Notes under the pieces: generated by a model | Database searches by the model: none | What the model was told of the DNA's origin: nothing | What the model saw: only the letters and a program-made list of their open reading frames with translations | Part shown: positions 44,451 to 56,417 of the stretch, one piece after another | Layout of the letters: every line of letters begins with the position of its first letter | Numbering within the stretch: the first letter of the stretch is position 1 | Made by a program: the position numbers and the translations under genes | Origin: Lepus europaeus | Lineage: Eukaryota > Chordata > Mammalia > Lagomorpha > Leporidae | Direction of reading: 5' to 3' | Length of the DNA stretch: 64,000 nucleotides | Assembly (NCBI RefSeq): GCF_033115175.1 | Contig: NC_084850.1 | Location: 3,285,024-3,349,023 of the forward strand

Positions 44451-46057
44451 GCTACACTCTGCCCCCGCGGGCTGCTAGAACGGCCCTATTTGCGCCTGCA
44501 GTTGCGGGAATGGAGGGTGCAGAAGAGCATAAGCAAGGCTAGCAAGAACAGGGAAATTGTAGGTTTGTGGGCAGGGCTTCCCTCCTCACTGACTCAGTTC
44601 GGGCTCTCCTTGTGTCTGCTCCCCTGACACACCCCCTAGCCAAGAATAAAAGTGCTTGGAATGAATGAATGAGTGAATGAATGCGCTGTGACTTGGTCTT
44701 GACCTTACCACTGGCTAGTGGTTTGACCTTGACAAACCACTTCTTTGGAGAGAATCAGGTAATCGTTTTCAAAGGGTAGGGAGAGCTTTCAAAGTGTAGG
44801 GAGAGCCGTGTCACCTTTCTAACGCTGTTAGTAGGGACTCTCCTTCCCCAGATGACTTGCAAGCATTTCTACAAATTAATAAAAAGAAGAGATGGTCAGG
44901 GATGCTAAATGCCCCACAGGGCGTAACAGATAGGCGTACACAGGGAACAAATGGCCAAGTCAATGTTGACGATGCATTGACCTAGTTGGAAACATAGCTG
45001 ACAGCCCTTGCTTCTTGGAGGCCCTACAAGGTTCCTGAAAAGGATGGGAGAACAAGGATATGTAAGGGTTGAAATTTGCAGAAAATAATGCAAAGAAAAC
45101 ACAGGGTGAGGCTTTTTCCTTCATAGACGCTCCCTTTGCAACGCCAAGAGAGCCAACTCTTTATGATTCTTCCATTCAGAAATGAGATCCGCCAGAAGAC
45201 AGTTTTCCACCTACCTCCCCAGCTCCTACACCATGCTCTTGCCAACTCACCCACTGACCGGGAGCCTACCACCTCCCTTCTTGGCTTAGCCATCTCGTCA
45301 CCCCGAGGTCACCATCCTCCACCCATTCCAACCCCTTCCCCTTCAGAGATATCAGGCAGTCTCAAGTCCTCACACAACGAGCTGAGCCTCAGTCGCCCAG
45401 ACTGCTCACTGGCTCTGCCCAGCCCAGAGGGGAGCAGGGTGCTCACCTGTGGTCGGACCAGTACCTTACGTCTGCCACAGCAGTCCAGCCTCTCAAGGTT
45501 GTTGGGCCCTCCTACTCCAGAGAGTCAAGCTGGGGTCTCAGGCCACACAGGGCCTCCCTCTCGTGCAGCCACTGCCCAACGTGCTGGGAGGCCGCACTTG
45601 ATGGAATAGTCAGCAGCACAGCCCACCAGAGACATCTGGCGCGCCCCTGGCTGGATGGCAAGGCTCAAAGAAGTCCATGTGAACTCACCAACACATGGGG
45701 ACACACCCAAGGCAGCACCACCCCCAGGCCAAGCCAGACAAACCAGAGCAATGCTGAACCATTAGAGACCTCACAGCCCCAAAGGGCCAGGCTTCCCCAC
45801 CCAGCTGCTTCAGCCCTGCCCACTGGCCCCCTGCTGCTGCCCACATACTTCGAATGATGAAAGGTGAGCTCTTCGTCCCATGTGGCATTTCCAAATGAAG
45901 GCTGGAGCGCTGGGCCTGATGCTTCAGCCTCTGGTCGTTATCACCACCTCATGGAATGTGACTATGACATAGCTGAGGGTCAGAGACCTGGAATGGTTGC
46001 CATGGTTCCCTGCTCCAGCCCCCCCAAATAAACCAACACACGTACACACCCCACCTT
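44451..46057. other. Unique sequence upstream of HMGB3
   Basis: A GAATGAAT-type microrepeat lies at 44658-44684. No gene or CSINE. Enhancers may exist but cannot be read from sequence. Confidence 0.45.
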
Positions 46058-46069
46058 AAGTCTCCATAT

Positions 46070-46312
46070 CGGGGCTGGTGCTGTGGCATAGTGGGTTAAA
46101 GCCACAGCCTGCAGCGCCGACATTGAGCCCTGGCTGCTCCGCTTCCCATCCAGCTCTCTGCTATGGTCTGGGAAATCAGTAGAAGATGGCCCAGGTCCTT
46201 GGGCCCCTGCACCCACGTGGGAGACCTGGAAGAGGCTCCTGGCTGCTGACTTCAAATTGTTGCAGCTCCAGCCCTTGTGGCCAATTGGGGAGTGAACCAG
46301 GGGATGGGAGAC

Positions 46313-46344
<32 letters not shown>

Positions 46345-46378
46345 GTCTTTCAAATAAAATAAAATAATTCTTCCCAAA
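46070..46378 (+). mobile_element. CSINE with TSD
   Basis: Flanking duplication 'aagtctccatat' at 46058-46069 and 46379-46390. It is the first CSINE upstream of HMGB3. Confidence 0.95.
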
Positions 46379-46381
46379 AAG

Positions 46382-47705
46382 TCTCCATATGCTCTTCAAG
46401 GTGTAGCTCCCTCATGCCTCCAAGCCTTCCCCGGAGGCTCTGTGAGGAGGCCCCTCACAGCCTGTCCCCCTCCTTAGCGCCACTGTCTGTGTGAGTGGCT
46501 TCCCCCCTCAGCAGAAACGGTTCCATTCCATGAGCACATATCGAACGCTTACTAATAAATACTGCAAGGGACATGAGACGGAGGCGTGGGGCTGGGAGGC
46601 AGGTACAAGGCAGTGGCTTTGCGCTGTGTCACTGACATCCTGCTATGCCCTTTGACCTGTCACCTCACCTCTCCCAGCCTCAGTGTGCTCTCTCTTGCTT
46701 TACCCGCCCACACCATGGCCCGGACTGGTGGTGCGGGCTACTGAGGATGACAGTGGCCTGGTTAGCAACAAAGGCTCCTGGACAGAGGAGTGGAGACCAG
46801 ACTGGAAGGTGAGAAAAGGGACAAAGTCAGGAGGGCCTGAGCACAGCCGCCCGGCCTGCGGCCAAGGTCAGAGCCCGGAGGCGAGGCTAGGAGAATGCTG
46901 CTCTGCCCTCCCTCCGGGGAGAGCGCTCAGGCTGAGGCTCGGGAGAACCTCAACCTCGAGTCCCTGAGGCTGCCCAGCTGCCCAGAGGACTTGGGAAAGC
47001 AGTCAGAGTAAACAAGGAACAGCACGAGTGGGGCAAACGCTGTGTAGAGGTTTCCACCCCTGTAGCGGAAGGCCCACAAGATTCAGAAGGAATCTCCGTA
47101 TTCAGCAGACACGAAACCGGGCTCCCGTGGCCCACCTCCGCTTGCCTTCTCCGGGCTCCCTTGGCCCACCTCCGCTTGCCTTCTCCCCCCGCTGCCGGCC
47201 GAGCCCTCAGCTGGACACCCAGGGCCTGAGGGTGACTTCCCCAGTCCCAGGCCAGCCTCTTGAAGCAGCAGGGCAAGTTTAGCCAAAGCCGATGGGAGGA
47301 CTGCTAGGGCGAGTAACCCACATTCAGGCCTACTCTTACTGCGAAGTCTCCACCCTCCACCCGGAGGCAAGCCCTCTCTGTCTATCTGACTTCCAGGCCT
47401 TGCCCCTGGCTCTGCCCCACCCTGCGCACTTTCTCCACAGGACCACGCTGCCTGGGGCCTCCCTCGGCTCCTCTCTGCTTCCTTCCCCTTCCACCCCCCT
47501 TCTATGGGAATTGCCTTCCTACTGCCTTTCTCAGGATTTGAGTCTCAGACCCCTCAGGGCCCCACTGTCCAGCCGGCTGGGACAAAGGGCCTAGCGTGGG
47601 GACAGTCGCCCAAGTCAATGGCAGAGCCAAGGCTGAAGTCCTGGTCTCTTGAGCCTTGCTACCACACTCTTTAAAACCTACCTCTGCTTTAGTCAGTTAA
47701 ACCTC
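46382..47705 (+). repeat. L2/MIR relics and unassigned GC-rich sequence
   Basis: L2-like at 46382-46560, MIR-like at 46590-46690 and 47590-47690. A 28-bp direct repeat ('ctccgggctcccttggcccac' type) occurs in tandem near 47125-47185. No gene. Confidence 0.4.
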
Positions 47706-48021
47706 TTTTTTTTTTTTTCAAAGATTTATTTATTTATTTGAAAATGTTACACAGAAAGAGAAGGAGAGGCAGAGAGAGTGAGGTCTTCCATCCACTGGTT
47801 CACTCCCCGGAGCTGTGCCGATCTGAAGTGAGGAGCCTGGAGCTTCTTCCAGGTCTCCCAAGTGGGTGCAAGGGCCCAAGGACATGGACCATCTTCTGCT
47901 TTCCCAGGCCACAGCAGAGAGCTTGATTGGAAGTAGAGCAGCCGGGACACGAACCAGCACCCATATGGGATACCAGCAGTGCAGGCGGAGGCTTCATCCA
48001 CTATGCCACAGTGCCGGCCCC
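47706..48021 (-). mobile_element. CSINE, short body
   Basis: T run, A-rich tail, then a body lacking the 'aaatggcc' segment. Ends 'ccacagtgccggcccc'. Confidence 0.9.
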
Positions 48022-48231
48022 CAGAACCTGCTTTTTCTAGAATCAGAGACTTCACTCAGTGCTGTCCTCCTGTTGGTTCCCTTTCTGCATAAGTTTCCTA
48101 AAGTTCAGCTGTTTTCTTGAATCCAGAATCAAGAATTATGTTTGCTTCTAGACATCTGTGGTCATTCCTCATCTTCCTATTATGAAAAAACAACCTTACA
48201 GACCTTTGCTGTTTGCTTCCAGGACCCATTC

Positions 48232-48420
48232 TTTTTTTTTTTTTTTTTATTAAACTTTTATTTAATGAATATAAATTTCCAAAGTACAGCTTATGGGTTA
48301 CAATGGCTTCCCCCCTCCCATAACTTCCCTCCCGCCCGCAACCCTCCCCTTTCCCGCTCCCTTTCCCCTTCCATTCATGTAAGGATTCATTTTCAATTCT
48401 CTTTGTATACAGAAGATCAG
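48232..48420 (-). mobile_element. Rabbit L1 3' UTR, severely 5'-truncated
   Basis: Nearly identical to 1381-1556, with its poly(A) as a 17-base T run. The 5' edge abuts a headless CSINE. Confidence 0.85.
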
Positions 48421-48423
48421 CTT

Positions 48424-48711
48424 GCTGTGATGCCGGCACCCCATAGGGGCGCTGGTTTGAGACCCCGCTGCTCTACATCTGACCCAGCTCTCTGCTGTGG
48501 CCTGGGAAAGCAGTACAAGATGGCCCAAGTCCTTGGGCCCCTGCACCCGCGTGGCAGACCCGGAAGAAGCTCCTCGCTCCTGGCTTCAGATCTGCCAGAG
48601 CCAGTGCAGCCGTTTTGGGAGTGCACCAGGGTCTGGAATACCTCTTGTCTCTCCTTTTTTGTGTCTGTAACTCTGTCTCTCAAATAAATAAATACATACA
48701 TTAAAAAAAAA
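48424..48711 (+). mobile_element. CSINE, head missing
   Basis: Begins in the middle of the head ('gatgccggcaccccatag'), directly at the L1 edge. The tail ends in an A run. Confidence 0.9.
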
Positions 48712-49419
48712 ACCACCTCGCTCCCCAGTGAAGGCGTCTTTAAAATCGAGTTCCACTTCCAAACAGCTGCCTGTTGCCTGAGTAGCCACGCAGGCCAACC
48801 TGACATGTAACCTAGAGGGCCCCAGGCCCCCGTCATGTATGGGCCATGCATTTCATCCAAGACCTGTGTCAAGCATGCTCCTTCCCACAGCACGGCTGTT
48901 TCCCCCAGAGTGGGACCAGCGCCTGTCCCACGGGGCTGAGAAAAGGCTGGGAAGCCAGGGCTACTTAGCATGACACAGGCATGTTGAGCTGCTCAAGCCC
49001 ATAAGGAATCTGCAACCTGCATGCCCTTGCATATGACTGAAAAGCCAGAAGTGCGCCAGCAGCCGAGGGTTGCCTACATTTGACCATCCACACCGGTGCC
49101 TGCGGGGAAGGCACTCCCAATCCGCCAATCACATACAGGGCCGGTGACTGCCAGGCAGCCCAAGGCCTGTGGTTAACATGCCCGTGGAACTGAAGGGACC
49201 TGGCCCCCAGGCACAGCGCCCGCGCCCCCGGCAGCAGACTCTCTTATTTCTTCCCTCTCCCCCATTCAGCCCTCCACGAGAGACGAACCAGAAAGACCAC
49301 TGCAGGCACGAGGCCCGGGTCCACAGCGACCCTGCTGGTCAGACACTATTGCTCCTGTGCTCAGGACCCTCTCAGAGGAAGTCCCAGCCTTCACAACGAC
49401 CCGGAAGTGTTTAGACAGG
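48712..49419. other. Unique-looking sequence; no gene
   Basis: No repeat or coding signature. Confidence 0.45.
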
Positions 49420-49830
49420 TCACACTCCTCCCACCCCAGACACACTTCGGATTCCAGCCTTCAGTTCTCTGCTCACCTGCCTCAGTCTCACACAGAGCCA
49501 TCACCTCAGGACCTTGGCACTCGCTCTTCCCTCTGCCTGGGACACCTGCAGACACCTCAGCTGCTGAACGTCATTTATTCAACTGTCACCTTCCCTGGCC
49601 ACTGTGTTGGCCTTTGAAACCCCAGCCCAGCACTGCCGGTTCCCATCCCCGACTGCACTTTCCTACATGCACTGGATGCCTACTAAGCACGTTTTTATCT
49701 TGCCGATGGCCTGTGTCTCCTCCAGAGAGTGAGCCCCGGGAAGGCAGTCTATCTGTGATGTTCTCTGTCTGTCCACAATGTGGCACAGAGCAGGCACTCC
49801 ACTAACATTTGTTGCACAAACAAATGAGTT
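49420..49830 (+). repeat. L2 LINE relic
   Basis: 'tctgctcacctgcctcagtc', 'cttccctctgcctgggac' and 'agcaggcactccactaacat' follow the L2 3' end. Confidence 0.65.
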
Positions 49831-50655
49831 GCCCACTGACCTTGCTCACTCACTCCCCTGCTGCACTGTAGGGATTAGTGCATGCAGCAAGCTAGAATGG
49901 AAACGAAGGCTCTGTTTCTCACAGTGGGTGCCGTGGGGGCTGAGGAGGCTTCCTGAATAGAGGAAGCCACTTTGAGATGGATGCAGAGGGTTAAGTGAGA
50001 TGTGCATGAGCAGAAGCGAGGGAGCAAATCACTCCAGGCCGTGGGAAAAGCAGAGCCCTTAAAGAGAGGTGTACTTTGCACTGGTGGCAGGATCTGAAGG
50101 CTGGGTGGTCAGGGCAGGGGTGCATGGAGCTGGGCAGAGGCTTGGCAGGATGAGCAGGTTCTTAGCAGTGGGCCGTGGGGAGCCACTGCAGGATTTTGAG
50201 CCGGGCAGTGACTGGATCAAAGCTCCATTTAAGCAAACTGCCTGCAGCTGTGGGAGGCGGAGCCAGAGTGGGGGAGGGGAGCCTCGGAGGTGGAGAGTTC
50301 CCTTAGGTGCGGTTGCAGGCCAGAGCTGCTATGGGCTTGGGTTTGGGATTTAGGGAACACTGGGAAATATTTGGGGAGTGAAGGAAGTCTGCAAAATAAA
50401 CCAACACCTGTGTTATTGGAGGCTACATGTGGGGTGCACATCCTCTCAGAAGGAAGCAGCAGCCCTCTCTCCCTTGAACTTGTAGTCTGTTAGACCCAAG
50501 CAGGGGAGAGGGCCAGGCTAGGGGCCGTGGGATCTCTGAAGAGCCATCTCCTTCCTCGCTGGAGAACTGGAGAGCACACGGGCACCAGGAACACCCTGAG
50601 CGGCTGTATTCTTGCAAAAGGAGCTCCAAAGTCCAAAGAGCGCCACCCAGTAGCT
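49831..50655. repeat. Unassigned; ancient repeat likely at 49970-50230
   Basis: 'gggagccactgcaggattttg' and 'gcagtgactggatcaaa' match a common ancient mammalian repeat whose name I cannot fix. No gene. Confidence 0.35.
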
Positions 50656-50880
50656 TGTAGGTCCCACCTGCCTGGATCACTGCCACACCTGACCCTTGCC
50701 AGCTCTGGGATTCAGGCAAGTGACTTCTCTCTGTGTCCCAGCTTGTCCATTTTCAACAGGAGCCTAGTAACAGTACCCACCTCGTGTATTGTATAGATGA
50801 AACAAAACAAACTGACATATATGAAGCACTTAGAGAAAAGCCTGGCACAAAGTAAGTGGTCATGAAGGGTTCAGTGTCAT
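50656..50880 (+). repeat. MIR relic
   Basis: 'aagtgacttctctctgtgtcc' to 'gcctggcacaaagtaagtgg' follows MIR order. Confidence 0.65.
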
Positions 50881-50915
50881 AATGTGGTCACCTTTGAGTC
50901 CACTGTTTTGTGTTT

Positions 50916-51229
50916 TTTTAAGATTTATTTTATTTATTTGAAAGGCACAGTTAGAAAGAGAGAGAGAGAATCTTCCATCCACTGGTTCACTCCCCAAATG
51001 GCCGCAATGGTCAGGGCTGCACCAGACCAAAGCCAGGAGCCTGGAGCTTCATCTGGGTCTCCCATGTGGGTGGCAGGGGCCCCAGTACATGGGCTGTCTT
51101 GTACTGCTCTTCCCAGGCCATTAACAGGGGGCTGGATTGGAAGTGGAGCAGCCAGGACTTGAACTTGCGCTCAGCTGCGGTACTGCCATCGTAGGCAGTG
51201 GCTTAACGCACTGTGTCACAACCCTGGCT
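50916..51229 (-). mobile_element. CSINE, full length
   Basis: Reverse copy with a short GA run. Ends 'gtcacaaccctggc'. Confidence 0.92.
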
Positions 51230-51943
51230 GCTCTACTGTTAATTCTTCAGACAATGCAATGGAGGAGCAGTTGGTACAAACCGGAGCTGTGTTTGCCTAC
51301 AACCAAGAAGGGCTTGCCCCTGCTGGGAATCTTCTCCAGCAAATCAGCTCTCTTGGGGCTGTCTGGGACCTGAGCTGTAGGACCCAGACAATGTGGCCGC
51401 ATGCGTCTGCACACACACATATGCACAGCCACGCTAGCCCCGTCTCAACAAATAGTCACCCCATAGCACCTGGCGGGGCGTGGGCCCGTGTAACTTGTTT
51501 TGACTAATTGGCGAGGGCCACCCACATCCTTGCAGTCGGGCTGCACAGGTGATATTACTCCATGAGGTGGTGGGCAAAGCTCTGTGTCGGCAAAAGCAAA
51601 GTCACAGAGGCGCAGTGGAAGGATCAGGAGCTCAGAAGCCACCGGCTGCAGCTCTGCTCTGTGCTCTTCCACAGCTTCAGGAGCCTTGGCAAGTGCCTTG
51701 CCTTGTTGCCTCTCCGTGTACAGTTATTGGCTGTGTGTGTGCCTGGCCTGCATATTCACTGGTATCAGAAAAGGACGGCCTGATAGAACAATAAGGGTAA
51801 GGAAATATGGCCACAGACTACAAATGGCTCAAGTTGCATCACAGAACATGATGAGAATGAGGATGATGCTAGCAACACTACCTGGCATCTTGTTCCTACT
51901 ATTGACCTCCACCCTGCAATGATCATGGGAGATGCTTTGACAT
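51230..51943 (+). repeat. Unassigned with MIR-like patch (51560-51760)
   Basis: The middle resembles a degenerate MIR. No gene. Confidence 0.35.
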
Positions 51944-52274
51944 TTTTAAAAATAAAATTTATTTATTTATGTGAAAGGCAGAGTGACAGAGAAGGAGAGA
52001 CAAAGGAAGGGAGATTTTCCATCTACTGGTTCACTCCCCAAATGACCAAAACAGCCAGGGCTGGACCAGGCTGAGGCCAGGAGCCCAGAGCTCCACTGGG
52101 TCTCCCATGTAGGTGCAGGGCCCAAGCGCTTGGGTCATTTTCCACTGCTTTCACCGGTGCATTCGGAAGGAGCTGGATTGGAACTAGAACAGCTGAGACT
52201 CGAACCTTTGCTCCAATCTGGGATGCCAACATCATAGGCAGCAGCTTAACCCAGTGCACCACAACACCAGCCTC
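51944..52274 (-). mobile_element. CSINE, full length, diverged
   Basis: Ends 'accacaacaccagcct'. Confidence 0.9.
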
Positions 52275-52386
52275 TGACAGTTTTGAAAGCCCAGAGGGAA
52301 GGCTAGTGTTTGGACTAAGGGCACCAAGCCACCAGAGGTAAAACTAGGGCCAGAACCAACATCCCTCTCTTCCTCTGTACCTTTTT

Positions 52387-52721
52387 TTTTTAAAGACTTA
52401 TTTATTTATTTGAAAGACAGAGGTACAGGGAGGCAGAGAGAGAGAGAGAGAGAGAGAGCGAGCGGTCTTCCATCCACTGGTTCACTCCCTAAATGGCCGT
52501 AACAGCTGGAGCTGGGGCGATCTGAAATCCGGAGCCAGGAGCTTCCTCCAGGTCTCCCATGCGGGTGCAGAGGCCCAAGGACTTGGGCCATCTTCTACTG
52601 CTTTCCCAGGCCATAGCAGAGAGCTGGATGCGAAGTGGAGCAGCCGGGACTTGAACTGGCACCCATATGGTATGCCGGCACCACAAGTGGCAGCTTTGCC
52701 CACTACACCACAGCACCAGAC
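52387..52721 (-). mobile_element. CSINE with TSD
   Basis: 'ctctgtaccttttt' occurs at about 52373-52386 and 52722-52735, flanking the element. Confidence 0.93.
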
Positions 52722-52929
52722 CTCTCTGTACCTTTTTAACAGGCTTTGCTGTGCTCTTGTTTCCAGTGGGCAAACAAGGAGAAGGCTGGATGCACAGAGG
52801 TCATTTCCTGTGTGAATGACTTGCCGCCATGAAAGTCTAGGGCAGGAAGGCACTAGCTGGAGCCATTTGATGAGGCACATGCTGGTACCTGGCAAACTCT
52901 CTGCCTCACCCCGACTCCAAATCCATACT

Positions 52930-53230
52930 CAGAATGGCATCACCATCCCCCCAGAATCCTGATTGGCTCTTCCCTCTCCTTCATCTCCCATGTCCTTGTC
53001 ATCACCAAATTCTTGTGATTCAGTCTCTTAAATATGTCCCGAATCTATCTGCTGCTCCCCACTCCCTCGTGCCAAGCAGTGGTCATCTCTGCCCGGGATG
53101 GCCACAACAGCTCCCTCTCTGGTCTCCCTGATCAGCGCTCTCAGGGCATCTGTTCTCCATGCAGCAACTCAGGGCACCTTGTATAAATGAACATTTTCCT
53201 ACTTAGTTTCAAAATCCTTCTGCTGCCACC
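52930..53230 (+). repeat. L2 LINE relic
   Basis: 'tttcaaaatccttctgctgcc' and preceding text fit L2. Confidence 0.5.
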
Positions 53231-53298
53231 TGTAACCTTTCCATAAAGCCACAGAAAGGGGGCAGGCATTTGTCATGGTATCAAAGTGCCTGAATTTG

Positions 53299-53551
53299 GA
53301 GCCAGCGCTGTGGTGTAGCAGGTAAAGCCACCGTCTGCAGTGCCGGCATCCCATATGGGCACCAGTTCGTATCCCGGCTGCTTCACTTCTGTTCCAGCTC
53401 TCTGCTATGTCCTGGGAAAGCAGTGGAAGAGGGCCCAAGTCCTTGGGCCCCTGCACCCATGTGGGAGACCTGGAAGAAGCTCCTAGCTCCTGGCTTCGGA
53501 TCAGTGCATCTCCAGATGTTGTGGCCATTTGGGGAGTGAACCAGCAGAAGG

Positions 53552-53582
<31 letters not shown>

Positions 53583-53617
53583 GCCTCTCCTCTCTGTGTA
53601 ATCTTTAAAAAAAAATA
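53299..53617 (+). mobile_element. CSINE, full length
   Basis: Starts 'ggagccagcgctgtggtg'. An imperfect duplication 'gtgcctgaatt'/'gtgtctgaatt' flanks it. Confidence 0.93.
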
Positions 53618-53627
53618 GTGTCTGAAT

Positions 53628-53881
53628 TAGAGTCCTGGCTGTATGTCCCATTCTAACTTCCTGCTACTGTGCACCCTGGGAGGCAGTAGTGATGGCTCAA
53701 TGACTCAAGTCCTTGGGTTCCTGCCACCCATTTGGGAGATCTGGATAGAGCTGCTGGCTCCTGGCCTCAGGCTGGCCCAGTCCAGCTATTGCGGAGGTTC
53801 AGGGAATGAACCAGTGAATGGGAATGCTCCCTTTCTCCTCTCCTCTCTTCTCTGTCTCTGTCAAATAAAATTTTTTAAATG
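53628..53881 (+). mobile_element. Old CSINE, 5'-truncated
   Basis: The body starts at 'ttagagtcctggctgtatg' and is more diverged than its neighbour. Confidence 0.82.
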
Positions 53882-54214
53882 CCACAGAAAGACTCCTGAG
53901 ATTTTGTTCAATTTGTGTTCCTGGCACTGGACTCCCCCAAACTGCATCACACACACAGATCTCACGATGCAGCTCACCTCCCAGCACCTTTCACTCACCT
54001 ATCCCTAAGAGGTGGGACACCCGCTCTCCTTGTCTCTAGGGAACTCCTGCTTCCTCTTCAGTCTCAAATACCACCTTCCTCCCCCCCACTGAGGTTATCT
54101 GGAGGCTAATACATGCCTTCCATGGAAATAGCCCACCCCAGCGTCCACAGCATTTGATGGGCAGCTCTGCTGAAGCCTAGAGCCACAAGGACTTTGTGTT
54201 CCAGGTGGTTCTCT
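53882..54214. other. No gene seen
   Basis: Unassigned; L2-like phrases only. Confidence 0.4.
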
Positions 54215-54575
54215 ACCTGTCTGGCTCCGGAAATGGACCTGGAAGACTCCCAGCGTGGTCCCATGGATTCCCCACAAAGCCTGTGCTGGCAACTTTATCC
54301 CAATGCAATGTCCTTAGGAGGTGGGGCATTTAGCTCGGGAGGGCTCTGCCTCAGGCATGAGCGAAGGTGGGTTACAACAGGGCTTGCGGCTGGGCACTGC
54401 ATCTCTGGCTTTCTCTTATCTTCTGTGGTGCCTTCTGTTGTGTTGTGATGCAGCAGCTCTGGATCCTCAAGCTCGGACTTGCTGGCCTCCAGGACTGGGA
54501 ACCACATAAATGCCAGTTGATCATAAATTATCCAGTCTCAAGTGTTGTGTTCTAGCAGCACAGAATAGCGTAAGA
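54215..54575 (+). mobile_element. MaLR (MLT1-like) LTR
   Basis: 'caatgtccttaggaggtggg', 'ctcaagctcggacttgctgg' and 'cataaattatccagtctcaa' fit a forward MLT1 LTR. Confidence 0.65.
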
Positions 54576-54734
54576 GGAAAAGCTTCGCTCTTTACTAGGA
54601 ACTCAGAGTAAAATTGGGATAGTATTGAATCTGCTTGCTAGTGTTCAGACATGAGGGGCAGCAGCGTTTGTCAACAAGGGCAGCGAGCCAAAAGCTCTAA
54701 GGAAAGAAAGAGTGGAGAGAAAGATTCCCAGTAG

Positions 54735-54737
<3 letters not shown>

Positions 54738-54779
<42 letters not shown>

Positions 54780-54785
54780 TGCTGC
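54738..54785. repeat. Interrupted (CTG/CAG)n trinucleotide repeat
   Basis: Twelve pure TGC units, one TGT, then three more. The minus-strand frame reads poly-Gln but has no gene context. Confidence 0.95.
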
Positions 54786-55049
54786 GGTGGCCTCTGGGAA
54801 TTGCCTCCGACTAGCTTCCTGCCTTTAATCTTAAGAGCTGGGTGATGATAATGATGATGAGGGATCGCACTGAAACCCAGCTTCTGGAACACTTGATTGG
54901 GGGATCCACAGGGAAGAGGGGACCAAATTAGGCATCACCCTCTCGCTTCTGGATCTTGCTCCACTAACATGGCTCCTGACTATGTGATGAGCTCAGCATA
55001 TGTCGCTAGCTGATTTCAATATGTATGGTGAGTTTGCAAATCACCTCTT

Positions 55050-55262
55050 TGCATGCCAGATTGTTGACACCCTATAAATTGTAGAACTTGAAAGGTAGAA
55101 AGGCCATTAGCATCTAGTGTGAGCTTTCCTTTCCTAGATGGGGAGTTGAAGTTCCCAGGGAGGCCCAGGAGCTGGCTCAAGGTCACATGGGTGTCAGTGA
55201 TGGAGCAGCGCCTGGAACCCAGGGCTCCTGCCTCACTTCCTAGGGCTCTACCCACTACGCCG
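55050..55262 (-). repeat. MIR relic
   Basis: 'ctggctcaaggtcacatggg' and 'ctggaacccagggctcctg' are reverse MIR. Confidence 0.65.
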
Positions 55263-55739
55263 CATTACCTGCTTCTCCCACCAAGCTGGGGCCTGGGGAG
55301 CTGCTTATGCTTTGAAATGGATGTGCGCCAATTTTACAGTGCACCAATGGAAAGGGAGGCACCGTGATTCTCTGGGAAAGGAAAGGGATGTAGCTGGTGA
55401 GATAGCTCATTAAAGGCTGAGCAAGGTGCATGTGACCTCCCACACTCCCACCTACCCCCTACCCTAGCAAAGCTGTTCCTTTGGGGTGATACCATTCCTG
55501 TTGTCCTGAGTGTGTGAACTTGGGATACACTGCGCTGCACCTCCAATCCAAGGGAGGGTGGAGCTAGGGAGACACTCCTCAGCCCCTGCTGATGTCATCT
55601 TATTTGTCCCAAGCCTCTTGATCAACACGTAACCACATGAGGACCCCGCCCACTGCACTTCACCCTCTGAAACTCAAAATAATACTCCAGCCTTGCTCTC
55701 CTGTTGTCTTGAGTGCCATGAATACTGGGGGCATGTGAT
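55263..55739. other. No gene seen
   Basis: Unique-looking sequence. Confidence 0.45.
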
Positions 55740-55976
55740 AGGGGCAGAGGTCAAAAGCATGGGCTTTGGAGTTAGAGAGATCCAGGTTCAAGTAGTAACT
55801 CTCTCCTTTCCTAGCTGAACACCTTTGGGCTGGTTGCTGAATTTCTTTTTGCCTCAATTTCCCCATCAGCAAAATGGGTCTGATACTAGCCACCTCACAA
55901 AGTTGTTGTGGGATTTGTAGGAAATGAAGTAGAGTGTGCATAAAGTATGTGTCCAGGCTCAAAGAAAGCATGCAAA
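55740..55976 (+). repeat. MIR, well preserved
   Basis: 'catgggctttggagttagag' through 'caaaatgggtctgatac' is a clear forward MIR. Confidence 0.8.
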
Positions 55977-55990
55977 ATATGATTGTCCTG

Positions 55991-56315
55991 GCCGGCGCCC
56001 TGGCTTAACAGGCTAATCCTCCGCCTTGCGGCGCCGGCACACCGGGTTCTAGTCCCGGTCAGGGCGCCGGATTCTATTCCGGTTGCCCCTCTTCCAGGCC
56101 AGCTCTCTACTATGGCCCGGGGAAGGCAGTGGAGGATGGCCCAAGTCCTTGGGCCCTGCACCCGCATGGGAGACCAGGAGAAGCTCCTGGCTCCTGGCTT
56201 CGGATCAGCGTGATGCGCTAGCTGCAGCGGCCATTGGAGCGTGAACCAACGGCAAAAAGGAAGACCTTTCTCTCTGTCTCTCTCTCTCACTATCCACTCT
56301 GCCTGTCAAAGAAAA

Positions 56316-56349
<34 letters not shown>
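55991..56349 (+). mobile_element. Young CSINE with 14-bp TSD and (TA)n tail
   Basis: Perfect 'atatgattgtcctg' duplication at 55977-55990 and 56350-56363. The A tail has expanded into a TA microsatellite (56322-56349). Confidence 0.96.
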
Positions 56350-56356
<7 letters not shown>

Positions 56357-56417
56357 TGTCCTGCAAAGGCAGAATTATGGGTAATCTTTTTTCTACTTCT
56401 TTAAATTATTCAACTCT

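Noticed and set aside
44076..44627. 183-codon plus-strand frame as a divergent gene
   Set aside because: No homology was recognised, the sequence is GC-rich, and there is no supporting splice or poly(A) pattern beyond a single AATAAA.
54671..54892. Poly-glutamine protein
   Set aside because: Produced by the CTG/CAG tract. There is no gene structure around it.
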